Below, piece after piece: positions 17,477-26,948 of a DNA stretch of 64,000 nt (positions are counted from its first letter, which is position 1; each line of letters starts with the position of its first letter). A program made the translations under genes and the position numbers. The notes under the pieces are model-generated. The model saw only the letters and a program-made list of their open reading frames with translations. It had not been told where the DNA came from and made no database searches. This DNA is from UBA4582 sp047629195. GTDB taxonomy: Bacteria > Pseudomonadota > Gammaproteobacteria > Pseudomonadales > Azotimanducaceae. The DNA lies in contig JBLHWY010000012.1 in the NCBI GenBank assembly GCA_047629195.1, positions 3,503 to 67,502 of the forward strand, given 5' to 3'.

Positions 17477-18721
17477 ATGTTGACGAACATGCCGCAAGAG
17501 AGCCAGAAATGGTCAGTTTTGAAAGAAGATATGATCAAACGGGGTGGGGGCGATGCAAAATGGCGCGAAGGAAAGACAGCAGTTTATGTATTTAATGCAG
17601 GCGAAGATGTGGCACAGGTTCAAAAAGAAGCCTATGCGCTTTACATGTCAGAGAATGGTTTAGGACCACTGGCCTTTCCTTCGTTGAAGCAAATGGAAGA
17701 TGAAGTGATTGGCATGGGCTTATCTTTACTGCATGGACCAGAAACGAGTACAGGCTCGATGACGTCTGGTGGTACAGATTCAATAACCATGGCAATTAAA
17801 GCAGCCAGGGACTACCACAGATCCATCCACGCAAACGCCCAGGGCCGTCGACTCAACATTGTTGCGCCCTATTCCGCCCATCCAGCGTTTGATAAAGCCG
17901 CCAAGATGATGGATCTAGATCTTCGGCGAATTCCATGCAGCGAAAACTTACTGGCAGATCCTGCCGCGATGGCTGCTGCGCTAGATGCTGACACTATCAT
18001 GATGGTGGGCTCGGCTCCGTCCTTCCCATATGGCCTGATTGATCCAATCGAAGAACTTGGCGATGTTGCTGAAGCGCACGACAAGTGGCTGCACGTGGAT
18101 GCCTGCGTCGGTGGTTACATTGCCCCTTTTGTTCGCATGAATGGAGCTGACATTAAGCCCTTCGATTTCGAAGTTGCCGGTGTTTTATCCATGTCAGCTG
18201 ATCTACACAAATATGGCTACTGTGCCAAAGGTGCATCAACAGTATTGTTTCGTTCGGTAGAATTGATGCAGCATATGATATTCGATTGCGATGGCTGGCC
18301 AGGTGGCAGGATGATCACTCCGACACTATCCGGCACAAGACCAGGAGGCGCAATTTCAGCTGCCTGGGCAGTAATGAATTATCTTGGCGTCGAAGGTTAT
18401 AAAGCGAAACATAAGATGGTCACAGATGCTCGAGAAACAATCGAGGCAGGTGCGGTCGCGCTTGGCTTTGAAATTCTGGGAACGCCGCAATTAGGCCTGG
18501 TAGCATTTAGTCATCCGTCAGAAAACGTTTTTGCAATTTATAAGCAAATGTACAAGCGTGGATGGTTTACGAGCCTGACAACGGAACCTCGTGCTTTACA
18601 TCTAATGCTTTCACCATTTCATGCTGAAGTTACAGATGTGTATCTGGAGGATTTGGAATCATCATTGCAACAAGTTGTTGCCGGCGACACTGATGCTGTC
18701 ACAGAGAGCCGCTATAACTAG
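17477..18721 (+). CDS. PLP-dependent decarboxylase/lyase (sphingosine-1-phosphate lyase-like)
   Basis: A 414-residue fold-type I PLP enzyme. I use the ATG at 17477 (GGAG six bases upstream) rather than the TTG at 17459. It shows the phosphate-binding MTSGGTDSITMAIKAARDY, the cofactor aspartate in WLHVDACVGGY (about D208) and the Schiff-base lysine in SADLHKYGYCAKGAS (about K245). The overall pattern is closest to the glutamate decarboxylase/sphingosine-phosphate lyase group. The substrate is uncertain: sphingoid or other long-chain base phosphates, or an amino acid. It is monocistronic and divergent from the membrane protein gene. Confidence 0.85.
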   Translation: MLTNMPQESQKWSVLKEDMIKRGGGDAKWREGKTAVYVFNAGEDVAQVQKEAYALYMSENGLGPLAFPSLKQMEDEVIGMGLSLLHGPETSTGSMTSGGTDSITMAIKAARDYHRSIHANAQGRRLNIVAPYSAHPAFDKAAKMMDLDLRRIPCSENLLADPAAMAAALDADTIMMVGSAPSFPYGLIDPIEELGDVAEAHDKWLHVDACVGGYIAPFVRMNGADIKPFDFEVAGVLSMSADLHKYGYCAKGASTVLFRSVELMQHMIFDCDGWPGGRMITPTLSGTRPGGAISAAWAVMNYLGVEGYKAKHKMVTDARETIEAGAVALGFEILGTPQLGLVAFSHPSENVFAIYKQMYKRGWFTSLTTEPRALHLMLSPFHAEVTDVYLEDLESSLQQVVAGDTDAVTESRYN

Positions 18722-18732
18722 CTCCAGCCTCG

Positions 18733-19143
18733 CTAGTCGTCGATAGATGATCGGCGCAGCTTCTTTTTTTGGCCTTGTTTGGTTTTCTTATTAAGACGCT
18801 TGTTAACTGAACTATAACTCGGCTTGGTTGCTCGACGAACCTTGTGCTGAACTTGGCCTTTCTTTAACAGCTCGTCTAATCGGACCAACGCTTCTTGCTT
18901 GTTTTTCCCCTGGCTTCGACTGTTTTGCGCTTTGATGACAACAACACCGGCGTCTGATATACGACGATCTCGCATTTTCAACAGCCGATCTTTTAGGGCG
19001 GTGGGTAAAGTGGACCGCACAATATCAAATCGTAGATGTATTGCTGTGGAGACCTTATTAACATTCTGCCCGCCGGGACCGCTCGCCCGCACGGCCGATA
19101 TTTCCAGCTCTGCCTCAGGAATGTTTTCAACACTTATTCGCAT
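18733..19143 (-). CDS. arfB: Alternative ribosome-rescue factor ArfB (peptidyl-tRNA hydrolase)
   Basis: About 136 residues from ATG 19143 (MRISVENIPEAELEIS); a GTG eight codons earlier is possible. It has the catalytic GGQ loop in VRASGPGGQNVNKVSTAIHL and a lysine/arginine-rich tail (VNKRLNKKTKQGQKKKLRRS) that enters the empty mRNA channel of stalled ribosomes. It releases nascent chains from non-stop complexes. It lies 71 bp downstream of efpL on the same strand, so two translation-stall factors are probably co-transcribed. Confidence 0.93.
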   Translation of the reverse strand: MRISVENIPEAELEISAVRASGPGGQNVNKVSTAIHLRFDIVRSTLPTALKDRLLKMRDRRISDAGVVVIKAQNSRSQGKNKQEALVRLDELLKKGQVQHKVRRATKPSYSSVNKRLNKKTKQGQKKKLRRSSIDD

Positions 19144-19214
19144 GACATTTTCACGTTTCGGGCTCACTATTCACGGCGCTTGTTTGCTGTACTCATTTGC
19201 GGTGTTAGAGCTAG

Positions 19215-19781
19215 TCAAGCTCTCGACATGAACTTGGCGTTAGTCGTGTTAACTTTGATTGATTCACCCTGCTCAATATATTCTGGTACCTGCACTACAA
19301 GACCGGTCGACATGGTGGCAGGTTTGGTTCTCGCGCTGGCTGAAGCTCCTTTAATGCCCGGAGCCGTCTCAACGATTGCCATGACAACTGACTGAGGCAA
19401 ATCTATTCCCGCAATTTCACCATCGATCAACAAAGCGGTAATACCTTCCAGACCATCAATCAAATATTCCAGTTGTCCTTCCAACGAATCCTTGTTCAAG
19501 CCATATTGGCTGTAGTCTTCGTTGTTCATAAAAATATACAGCTCGACATCGATATAAGAAAAAAGCACCTGCACACGTTGGCAGTCAGCGGGCCTAATCA
19601 TGTCATCCCCCTTGAATGACTCATCCCTCTTCTGACCTGTAATCAGGTTATTGAATCGAACTTTATAGAGCGTGGAAGAGCCTCTGGAGGAAGGACTTTT
19701 CGCTTCTAAATGTTTAACTATATGAGGTGTGCCATCGAGTTCGACAACTTCACCTTTCTTGAGATCACTGGCTTTTGGCAT
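19215..19781 (-). CDS. efpL: Elongation factor P-like protein EfpL (YeiP)
   Basis: A 188-residue three-domain EF-P paralogue. The KOW-like N-terminal domain (MPKASDLKKGEVVELDGTPH) carries a tip loop SPSSRGSSTLYKVRF with arginine where EF-P has a modified lysine, which is the EfpL signature. FKGDDMIRPAD and the C-terminal GIKGASASARTKPATMSTG follow. It relieves ribosome stalling at difficult proline-containing and related motifs. It heads a two-gene unit with arfB. Confidence 0.93.
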   Translation of the reverse strand: MPKASDLKKGEVVELDGTPHIVKHLEAKSPSSRGSSTLYKVRFNNLITGQKRDESFKGDDMIRPADCQRVQVLFSYIDVELYIFMNNEDYSQYGLNKDSLEGQLEYLIDGLEGITALLIDGEIAGIDLPQSVVMAIVETAPGIKGASASARTKPATMSTGLVVQVPEYIEQGESIKVNTTNAKFMSRA

Positions 19782-19869
19782 GGCAATGTTAAGCCTCTAA
19801 TAAGAAAAACAGCATTGTACACTGACGGTTGGGGAAATTGTCGCTGACTTGAGAATTGAAGTTCCCGAG

Positions 19870-20262
19870 CTAATCCGAACCATTAATCCAGATGTTTGCT
19901 TCGTCAAGATTTCTAAACACCTTGAACTGAATATTGCCGATGAGTTTTAGAATTGTGAGGTAGATTCGCAGCAGTTGAAAGTCAGCACCTCGAGAAGTAA
20001 CAATCGCAGCTTTGTAATCTGTTCCTCTACGTTCCGTAAACTGTCGCAAAAGAATCGGCAATCTGCGTACTTCACTGATAGGAATACGTTTTAGATCCAT
20101 CTCGCTGCAATTCCAAATAGCATGCATACCCTCAACAAATCGCTCGTCTTCAAATATTTTCTGATATTCAGTGGCTAGCTCCACAGCAGTGCTGGTGCCT
20201 GTCAGGTTCATCACGACCAAATTATCAAAATGGTCAAAATCACTTTCAAGCGCCAATGTCAT
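19870..20262 (-). CDS. Hypothetical protein, STAS/SpoIIAA-like
   Basis: A 130-residue soluble protein. An initial beta-strand region (FDNLVVMNLTGTSTAVELA), the segment HAIWNCSEMDLKRIPISEVR and the closing FKVFRNLDEANIWI match the general layout of SpoIIAA/STAS-like proteins, which often end in DEANAWL. AAGGATT lies upstream of the ATG. No catalytic motif is visible and the function is unknown. It lies between efpL (same strand, about 90 bp downstream) and a divergent monooxygenase-like gene. Confidence 0.65.
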   Translation of the reverse strand: MTLALESDFDHFDNLVVMNLTGTSTAVELATEYQKIFEDERFVEGMHAIWNCSEMDLKRIPISEVRRLPILLRQFTERRGTDYKAAIVTSRGADFQLLRIYLTILKLIGNIQFKVFRNLDEANIWINGSD

Positions 20263-20546
20263 AATCCTTTAAATCTTGTGTAAAGCAATTTCAAAAAGAA
20301 ATTATCATTCAAGGTTTTCATTTTATGTAATGCCTCAATTACATCGTTTAGCGATAGATCTATGGCGCCAAGGGAGTAACAATGTCAATATCAGCCAGCG
20401 GACTATAAATATATCGTGCCAGCGCCAATTAGATTTAGCCATCTATGCGACTGTTCAGTCCAATACTTTCCGCCTTTTATTACGTCTGGTTTCTGACCTG
20501 CAATTATTGATCAGATTTTGTGCAAACCCATTTATGGAGATTGAAA

Positions 20547-20840
20547 ATGACAATAGGTGTCATCGCTAAATTAAAAATTCAGGAAGGCAAAAATGCCGAT
20601 TTCGAATCAACTTTTCTAGAGCTGCAAACAGCCGTCAGGAGTAGTGAACCTGGTAACAATTTTTATTCACTACATCAATCCAGAGAAGACAATAATGTTT
20701 ATATCGTGCTTGAGGAGTATAAAGATCAAGATGCCCTCGATGCACATGGCAGGTCAGATCACTTTAGATCTATCGGCGGCAAACTAGGGCCATTTATGGC
20801 CGGCGCACCTGACATTGAATACATTGATGGCGTTGGATAA
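20547..20840 (+). CDS. Antibiotic biosynthesis monooxygenase (ABM) domain protein
   Basis: A 97-residue dimeric alpha/beta-barrel ferredoxin-like protein starting MTIGVIAKLKIQEGKNADFE at 20547, with GGAG seven bases upstream. FLELQTAVRSSEPGNNFYSL, IVLEEYKDQDALDAHG and SDHFRSIGGKLGPFM are typical of the YgiN/quinol monooxygenase group. Such proteins oxidise or degrade small aromatic or quinol compounds without a metal. The substrate is not inferable. It converges with the downstream esterase gene. Confidence 0.85.
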   Translation: MTIGVIAKLKIQEGKNADFESTFLELQTAVRSSEPGNNFYSLHQSREDNNVYIVLEEYKDQDALDAHGRSDHFRSIGGKLGPFMAGAPDIEYIDGVG

Positions 20841-20864
20841 CACTAACCACTCACGCACCCTACC

Positions 20865-21890
20865 CTAACAGAGCGCTTTGTATAGGAAGGGCAGTGACTC
20901 GTCCATACGATAATTAATGCTGGAGTGGTCATCTGGAAATTCGGCGTAGTAATGCTGAATACCAAACCGCTCCAGCTTTTCAACAAATCTTCTCGCCCCA
21001 AACGCCAGTCCATATTGATCTTTCGAACCACAATCGATGTAAACACCTTTGAGTGACTTCAGATTCTGTTGCGCCGACTCAGATTCGATCATCTCGACCG
21101 GATCCCAGTTTAACCATGCTTGCCAACGTTCCGGGATGATTTCACACGTATCCATCGTCACTGGCAACCGTATACCAAACAAACTAGCGGGATCTGGATC
21201 ATACGTGGCCGCCATTGCGAGGGTCATCAAAGTATGGAATTTTGAACCTGACATCTTAACGTCTGAAATAAGTTGCGACACAAAAGATTCTATACTGCCG
21301 CCAGACGCCTCAAGCGCTATGATCGTGTTTGCAAAATCGTTGCCATAAACCAGTTCAAATGCCATATCGCCCGAATGGCATGCAACTGCCCCCCAATGAT
21401 TGGCGTGCTGCATACCGTGAACGATTGCCCCATAGCCGCCGCTAGATTTGCCGAACACACCTCGATTTCCCGCGCCGGGCTTGACTCGAAAGTTGGCTTC
21501 AATTGCAGGAAGCATTTCATGGGTTAGATAAGATGCCCAATTTCCCATCGCGAGCGAATCAATATACTGATTGCCACCGAGGGATGTAAAACAATCCGGT
21601 AGCGCAATAATGACCTCACCCATTTTCTCCTCTTCAATGAGTCTCTCAACTCGTTGCGGTACATTCTCAGCAAAACCTTCCCAACCGACATGGGAGAGTC
21701 CACTCCCAGTAAATCCTACTAAATCAACCAGTAGTGGATAGTATTTAGCTGATGTTGCATACCCCGCAGGCATATAAACGGCCACTTCTCTATTCACCGG
21801 ATCGCCTAAGAGATTACCTTCGAGTTCAGATGATCTGACAACAATTGTTTCGATGCTGCCTTTTAGAGAATTAAAATTGTGCGTTGGCAT
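20865..21890 (-). CDS. Putative esterase, alpha/beta hydrolase (esterase D/Fes type)
   Basis: A 341-residue protein of the putative-esterase family (esterase D, enterochelin-esterase type). The nucleophile elbow is GVFGKSSGGYGAIVHG with S149. REVAVYMPAGY with YPLLVDLVGF marks the entry strand, an aspartate lies in YIDCGSKDQYGL, and the catalytic His is in AEFPDDHSSINYR near the end. There is no signal peptide, so it is cytoplasmic. It hydrolyses an unknown ester and stands alone on the minus strand. Confidence 0.85.
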   Translation of the reverse strand: MPTHNFNSLKGSIETIVVRSSELEGNLLGDPVNREVAVYMPAGYATSAKYYPLLVDLVGFTGSGLSHVGWEGFAENVPQRVERLIEEEKMGEVIIALPDCFTSLGGNQYIDSLAMGNWASYLTHEMLPAIEANFRVKPGAGNRGVFGKSSGGYGAIVHGMQHANHWGAVACHSGDMAFELVYGNDFANTIIALEASGGSIESFVSQLISDVKMSGSKFHTLMTLAMAATYDPDPASLFGIRLPVTMDTCEIIPERWQAWLNWDPVEMIESESAQQNLKSLKGVYIDCGSKDQYGLAFGARRFVEKLERFGIQHYYAEFPDDHSSINYRMDESLPFLYKALC

Positions 21891-22055
21891 TCAGGTTTCC
21901 TCAGGTTTTCGTAAGCAACTCTTGAAGGAACTCAAGAGTTTTATCATCACCAGAATATAATGCGGGGATACCGAAAAGAATAAAAGGGCTAAATGCCATG
22001 CTCCGGACTTACCTTCCGTGCTAGATTACCGCGTCAACAAATTGGAACATAACAA

Positions 22056-23525
22056 ATGAGTGTATCCCCAACAGGTCAGAAGCTAGATTTCTTAACCAAG
22101 TTCTACTATGGCTTTGGTGCAATCGCTAATGGGGCAAAAAGCAATGGCTTCAACTATTTGCTTCTATTTTTCTACAGTCAAATTGTGGGTTTACGACCCG
22201 ACTTGGTCTCAGTCGGCATTCTGATAGCACTCATTTTTGATGCGGTCTCGGATCCCCTGGTAGGATATATCTCGGATAATACACACTCTAAATGGGGCCG
22301 GCGCCACCCCTTTATGTATCTGGCAGGGCTGCCTGTAGCTGTTGCCTACTATTTCCTTTGGTCACCACCAGACTGGGATCAAACGGGACTGTTCCTCTAC
22401 TTTGTTTGCATGGCCGTTATCATCCGAACACTCATTACTTTCTATGAAATCCCTTCCACAGCACTCGTCGCGGAACTAACAGACGACTACGATGAACGCA
22501 CAGAGATGATGAGCTATAGATACTTCTTCGGCTGGTGGGGCGGTCTTACAATGGCAGTCCTTAACTATCTGGTTTTCTTGCCGGAATCCAAAGGCGGTAC
22601 AGAGTATCTCGCAGGTTGGAGTAATTATGGACTCACTGCCTCAATAATAATTTTCGTGTCAATATACGTAAGCGCAATTGGTACCCATCGTCATATTCCG
22701 AACCTTAAACAGCCACCGCCCAAAACAACCTTTAATCTAAGGAACACGGCCGCCGAGATAAAAGAAACTCTGACTAACCGCTCCTTTTTTGCGCTATTCA
22801 TATTTGCCTTGCTATACGCCGTTGCTGCTGGTGTCTCGACTTCGCTTAGCATTTACTTTTCAAGGCATTTCTGGGAATTCACTACTTTTCAGATTGGCAT
22901 CATGAACTTACCCTATTATCTCTCGGCGCTTATTGCTTTGATGGTTGCGCCGCGAATATCGAAGTGGCTGGGCAAGAAACAAGGCGCGATGACAATCACC
23001 GGACTTGCGTTTGCGCTTGCACCGCTACCTTACATATTGCGCATGTTGGGATGGTTCCCAGAGAACAATGCAGAACCTTATATTCTTATGATAGGCGAAT
23101 TTTCCGTCGCGATTAACGTATTATTCAATACACTCATCGTATTCAACACCATCGAAGTCACGTTGGTCATTATCTCCGCTTCGTTAATCGCCGCCATGAT
23201 TGCTGACGTCGTTGAGGACAGTGAGGTGAAGACAGGAAGACGCTCTGAGGGAATCTTTTTTGCCGCGAACAGCTTCTCGCAAAAAGCTGTAAACGGTTTA
23301 GGTGTCGTCGTTGCCGGACAAATACTTGCGTACATCCAGTTTCCGACACAAGCAAAACCAGGCGAGGTCCCGCAGGAAACCCTATTTGATCTAGCAATGC
23401 TATATGTGCCAATTCTGTTATTTTTCTATCTTGCTGCGCTCATTGTGTTGAACGCTTATCAGATAAACAGAGATGACCATGAACATAATCTCCGTGAAAT
23501 TAACGCGGCAAAAGCGTCTTCGTGA
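22056..23525 (+). CDS. MFS transporter, GPH (glycoside-pentoside-hexuronide):cation symporter family
   Basis: A 489-residue protein with about twelve membrane helices. The start KLDFLTKFYYGFGAIANGAK, the SDPLVGYISDNTHSKWGRRH loop, and PSTALVAELTDDYDERTE in the first half are hallmarks of GPH (MelB-like) symporters. VEDSEVKTGRRSEGIFFAA marks the second half. It imports a sugar or glycoside with sodium or protons across the inner membrane. No sugar-metabolism gene adjoins it, so the substrate is unknown. Confidence 0.88.
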   Translation: MSVSPTGQKLDFLTKFYYGFGAIANGAKSNGFNYLLLFFYSQIVGLRPDLVSVGILIALIFDAVSDPLVGYISDNTHSKWGRRHPFMYLAGLPVAVAYYFLWSPPDWDQTGLFLYFVCMAVIIRTLITFYEIPSTALVAELTDDYDERTEMMSYRYFFGWWGGLTMAVLNYLVFLPESKGGTEYLAGWSNYGLTASIIIFVSIYVSAIGTHRHIPNLKQPPPKTTFNLRNTAAEIKETLTNRSFFALFIFALLYAVAAGVSTSLSIYFSRHFWEFTTFQIGIMNLPYYLSALIALMVAPRISKWLGKKQGAMTITGLAFALAPLPYILRMLGWFPENNAEPYILMIGEFSVAINVLFNTLIVFNTIEVTLVIISASLIAAMIADVVEDSEVKTGRRSEGIFFAANSFSQKAVNGLGVVVAGQILAYIQFPTQAKPGEVPQETLFDLAMLYVPILLFFYLAALIVLNAYQINRDDHEHNLREINAAKASS

Positions 23526-23542
23526 ACTTAAAAAAGGCGGGT

Positions 23543-23559
23543 TCACCGAAAGTCGGTGA
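23543..23559 (-). terminator. Terminator-like hairpin at the end of the small membrane gene
   Basis: On the minus strand TCACCGA-CTT-TCGGTGA forms a 7-bp perfect stem overlapping the stop codon of the 23543-23983 gene. A run of six T follows about 7 bases later. A second pairing, GTGAAC/GTTCAC (23522-23527 with 23541-23546), may serve the convergent transporter gene. Confidence 0.5.
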
Positions 23560-23983
23560 TCTCCGCTTTACGTTGCCGCACCTTTCCTCTGACGAAAGTA
23601 AGCACAGCAGATATCGTCGAAGCAATTGCTTCTATACTCATCAGCGCAACAATTTTGATTCTTTCGACAAATTTTACTTCACCTAGTCGATCTATTCGCG
23701 CATTGACCTTGCCAAGGATTGGATGGCTATCACTCCAGGCTTTGACACCCGGGGACACCTTGCCAAAGTAGAACAAAGCAGCAGCCAAAAACAGAAGCCC
23801 GGGGATGACTGGAATAATAATCCCCGCGAGACCAATCATTAACATGAGCCAAGCAACGACGACATAGGCCAGTTTCTTTACTGGGCTATGAAATGTTCTC
23901 GAGTTCGAGTTTAAATGATCAAACCCATCAAATTCACGCGAATGTCGGCGCCATTGCTTAGAGCTACCAAAGGTCTTTCTCAT
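23543..23983 (-). CDS. Small membrane protein, PGPGW/DUF454-like
   Basis: A 146-residue protein. After a hydrophilic N-terminus of about 35 residues comes a hydrophobic stretch VVAWLMLMIGLAGIIIPVIP followed by GLLFLAAALFYFGKVSP, then the soluble SHPILGKVNARIDRLGEV and a further helix. The proline/glycine pattern between the two helices and the SHP motif resemble the DUF454 (YbaN) and PGPGW membrane families. The function is unknown. The N-terminal extension is polar and arginine-rich, so the true start could lie further downstream. Confidence 0.65.
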   Translation of the reverse strand: MRKTFGSSKQWRRHSREFDGFDHLNSNSRTFHSPVKKLAYVVVAWLMLMIGLAGIIIPVIPGLLFLAAALFYFGKVSPGVKAWSDSHPILGKVNARIDRLGEVKFVERIKIVALMSIEAIASTISAVLTFVRGKVRQRKAEITDFR

Positions 23984-24268
23984 ACGACTACTCCAGATAC
24001 TTTATTCAGTTGTTTTCGAATCAACAGAAGTTGTACTAAGCTTTCTAGCACACATTAAAATACTGCAGGATTCGTGCCAGCCATTTAGTAGTTAGTTATC
24101 ACTTTGTTTTTAAACAGGTTTATCAAAAAAGTCGATTCCAAGCAAATGGTCAGTCTCACTAGAGATTAGTTATTCTGGCAAGTTCTTAATATAAAACTGG
24201 GTACCAGGTCACATTTCTACGCCTAACAAAATTGGTAATATCATTGGCTTGAAATCTTACTGTCACGC

Positions 24269-26161
24269 TTGATCAAAAACCTACACTCGGATATTAATAG
24301 AATGGCAGCAAACGCTTTAACCGAGCAATCGCCGCAAGACCGAGCCAAAGGCTCGGTTGAAAAAATTCCAGTGCGAAAACTCTCAGAGCGACAAATTGCA
24401 GCAGCGCTAAGGGGACATTACACCCCTGAGGCCAACGACGAGGGAGCCATTGAAGCCGCTGCGCTCCGAGACCTACTCTTAAAATTACCAGCGCTATCTA
24501 CCGAGCAACACGTTGATCCAATCATCGCCCAGATTCATAAATATCATCCCGGCACCAAGCTAAAAGCCAGTGATCAGGCGTTGGTCGCCTATGTGGATGA
24601 CTGCATCACCGAAATCCTTAGGCAAACAGATCTAGATTTCAGGATAGAAGCTTTTATTCGCGACCTGGCACCGCTAGTGGTTATTGAAGCCAAGGCCAGC
24701 GGTATCAAGTCAATCATGAATGATCTCCCTATCCTGACACTGATGGACTTACTCATAGAACAAGGCATTGGCTGGAGCGAAGATCTCGGCATCCTTGGAC
24801 TCCAGTTCATGGAAAAAATTGAAAACAGTGTCCGCTCTATGGTGACGGCAAGAACAAATCTAGATCGATGCTTTGAAGAGCTCAGCGAACTATTCGAAAA
24901 GGAAAACCCTGTATTCGAAAAAATGGAAGTAAAGCTATGCGAATCAGCACTGAATGAAATCGCGGGACAAAATGCAAAACACTTCTCAGCGTTACTGTTG
25001 AATGAAAAAATGGCAACGCGCAAACTGCCACTGTTCATAATATTTATGCTGCAAGGTTCCTGGTATGAGTTCCTTCAACAGATTTACAATTATAAAGGAC
25101 CTGATTCCCGTTCCTGGAATGCAGCAACTAAACTGACAGACATATTGATTTGGTCATTACAGGCCGCTACCGATGATGAGCATAGACAGCGAGAAGCCAT
25201 CACAAAACTGCCAGAAAAAATTCAAACGTTTTGCGAAAAAATGCCCTTTGATACTAATTCTATCAAAGCTTGTCTGGCGGATATCGAGGCAGAGTACGAG
25301 GCGATTGTTACTGGTAATCCATCGGACGCTTGTGACTTTGAACTCATGTCCACTGATTCGAAACTCTCAGAAAATCAAAGTACACTAGACGATGCCACCC
25401 TAATAAAAATAAAAGACATACCCAAAGGTCAATGGTACTTATACGACGATAAAAACGAACCCGAAGAGAAAGTTGCCAGAATCAGAGTGATACTCAATCG
25501 CAGTGATGCTCAGCGAATGCTCTACACCAACCACAATCGACGCAAAGTTATGCATATGACCTATGCCGAAATGGCGCACTACTTGGATACAGGCACCATG
25601 CGCGCACTGACCTTGAAAAACAAATGTTGCGACGGCATTAAATCGTTCTTGGGCTCGATCATTCAAGGTGTTCACGGTCAGAAGAAAAAAGAAGTTGAAA
25701 CCGTCGCGAAAGAAGAGAAGAAGAATCTGATCCGAGAGTACTTGGCGAAACGAAAGGCGGCCATTGTTAAACGGCTGCGGCAGCATCGGGAGCTTGCGAG
25801 GAAAAAGCGACAACGGGCCAAGATTCTAAGGCAGAAAGCGCAACAAAAACTTGACGCTGCGACCCAGGCAGTCGAATCCCTGCGAGTAGAGGCATGGGTT
25901 AACTTACCCGTCATGGAAGGTACGCTAACCCCTTGTAAACTCGTTGCGATCATTCCGAGTAACGACAGCTATATATTCACGAACCGATCTGGACTCAAGG
26001 TTGGAGATTTTACGACTAGCCAACTCATTCATATGCTAATTGCTGAAAACAGTGAAATACTCGATACAGGTGCAGAATTTGAAAATGTCCTTGCTTCCAT
26101 TGTGACAGGGTTACGTGAAGATAAATCTAAAAGCTACGACGAATTAAGTGGCGAAACTTAA
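24269..26161 (+). CDS. DUF1631-family protein
   Basis: A 630-residue soluble, largely helical protein. The central LPLFIIFMLQGSWYEFLQQ with GPDSRSWNAATKLTDILIWSL is characteristic of DUF1631. A basic coiled-coil stretch lies at about residues 475-540 (repeated K/R/E with EEKKNLIREYLAKRKAAIVK), followed by a small beta-rich C-terminal module (VEAWVNLPVMEGTLTPCKL, FTNRSGLKVGDFTT) reminiscent of PilZ-like folds. The start is uncertain: TTG at 24269, or ATG at 24302, neither with a good ribosome binding site. A perfect 8-bp hairpin (24339-24357) lies within the first codons. The role is unknown; the family often accompanies c-di-GMP signalling. Confidence 0.75.
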   Translation: MIKNLHSDINRMAANALTEQSPQDRAKGSVEKIPVRKLSERQIAAALRGHYTPEANDEGAIEAAALRDLLLKLPALSTEQHVDPIIAQIHKYHPGTKLKASDQALVAYVDDCITEILRQTDLDFRIEAFIRDLAPLVVIEAKASGIKSIMNDLPILTLMDLLIEQGIGWSEDLGILGLQFMEKIENSVRSMVTARTNLDRCFEELSELFEKENPVFEKMEVKLCESALNEIAGQNAKHFSALLLNEKMATRKLPLFIIFMLQGSWYEFLQQIYNYKGPDSRSWNAATKLTDILIWSLQAATDDEHRQREAITKLPEKIQTFCEKMPFDTNSIKACLADIEAEYEAIVTGNPSDACDFELMSTDSKLSENQSTLDDATLIKIKDIPKGQWYLYDDKNEPEEKVARIRVILNRSDAQRMLYTNHNRRKVMHMTYAEMAHYLDTGTMRALTLKNKCCDGIKSFLGSIIQGVHGQKKKEVETVAKEEKKNLIREYLAKRKAAIVKRLRQHRELARKKRQRAKILRQKAQQKLDAATQAVESLRVEAWVNLPVMEGTLTPCKLVAIIPSNDSYIFTNRSGLKVGDFTTSQLIHMLIAENSEILDTGAEFENVLASIVTGLREDKSKSYDELSGET

Positions 26162-26174
26162 GAGGAGAAAAGTA

Positions 26175-26948
26175 TTACTCCCGCAATCGCGTCCCTGAAT
26201 TGAGCAGGTGCAGACAATATAAAAAAGTGACCAATGTGAATATGGTTATCATTCCCAGCGAGAACCCTACATTGACATCCGAAACCCCCAGCACGCCATA
26301 ACGAAACCCGTTAACAACATAAACCAATGGATTCAATTTAGAGAGGTTTGCCCAAAACTCCGGTAATAAATCGAGGGAGTAAAATACTCCACCGAGATAG
26401 ATCAGCGGCGTTAGAATGAACGTCGGTACGATTGAAATATCGTCAAAGTTTCGAGCAAACACAGCGTTAATAAACCCGAATAAGGAGAATAATATCGAAG
26501 TCATGACCACAACTAACATCGTTGCGCCCAGATGCTGAACGCTCAAGTCGGCAAAGAATAACGAAAGCCCAGTCACGATAATTGCAATGAGCAATCCTCG
26601 ACTGACACTTCCTATGACAAAACCTGCCAGAATAATCCAATTTGGGACGGGAGAAACCAACAGTTCCTGAACACTATGATTGTATTTTGCGCCAAAAAAG
26701 GAAGATACAATATTCGAATAAGAATTAGTCACAACCGCCATCATGATAAGTCCAGGAACCACAAACTGCATATATGAGAATCCACCCATAGAACCAATTC
26801 GAGATCCGATCAAGGAACCAAATATGACGAAGTAAAGCGTCATCGTAATTGCTGGTGGCAGCAACGTTTGTGGCCATATCCTCATATACCGACGAACTTC
26901 TTTTCTCAGAATGGTTTGAAACGCAACCCACATTTCAAAGTGACTCAT
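26175..26948 (-). CDS. ABC-2 type transporter permease (YadH-like)
   Basis: A 257-residue inner-membrane permease with six hydrophobic segments. RKEVRRYMRIWPQTLLPPAI near the N-terminus, EELLVSP-like QELLVSPVPNWIILAGFVIG and FILTPLIYLGGVFYSLDLLP with LNPLVYVVNGFRYGVLG are the ABC-2 signature of drug/polysaccharide exporters. The ATG overlaps the stop of the ATPase gene (ATGA), so the two are translationally coupled partners. The exported substrate is unknown. Confidence 0.92.
   Translation of the reverse strand: MSHFEMWVAFQTILRKEVRRYMRIWPQTLLPPAITMTLYFVIFGSLIGSRIGSMGGFSYMQFVVPGLIMMAVVTNSYSNIVSSFFGAKYNHSVQELLVSPVPNWIILAGFVIGSVSRGLLIAIIVTGLSLFFADLSVQHLGATMLVVVMTSILFSLFGFINAVFARNFDDISIVPTFILTPLIYLGGVFYSLDLLPEFWANLSKLNPLVYVVNGFRYGVLGVSDVNVGFSLGMITIFTLVTFLYCLHLLNSGTRLRE

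Noticed and set aside
24589..25038. A 149-residue serine-rich minus-strand frame
   Set aside because: A shadow of the DUF1631 gene with low-complexity composition.
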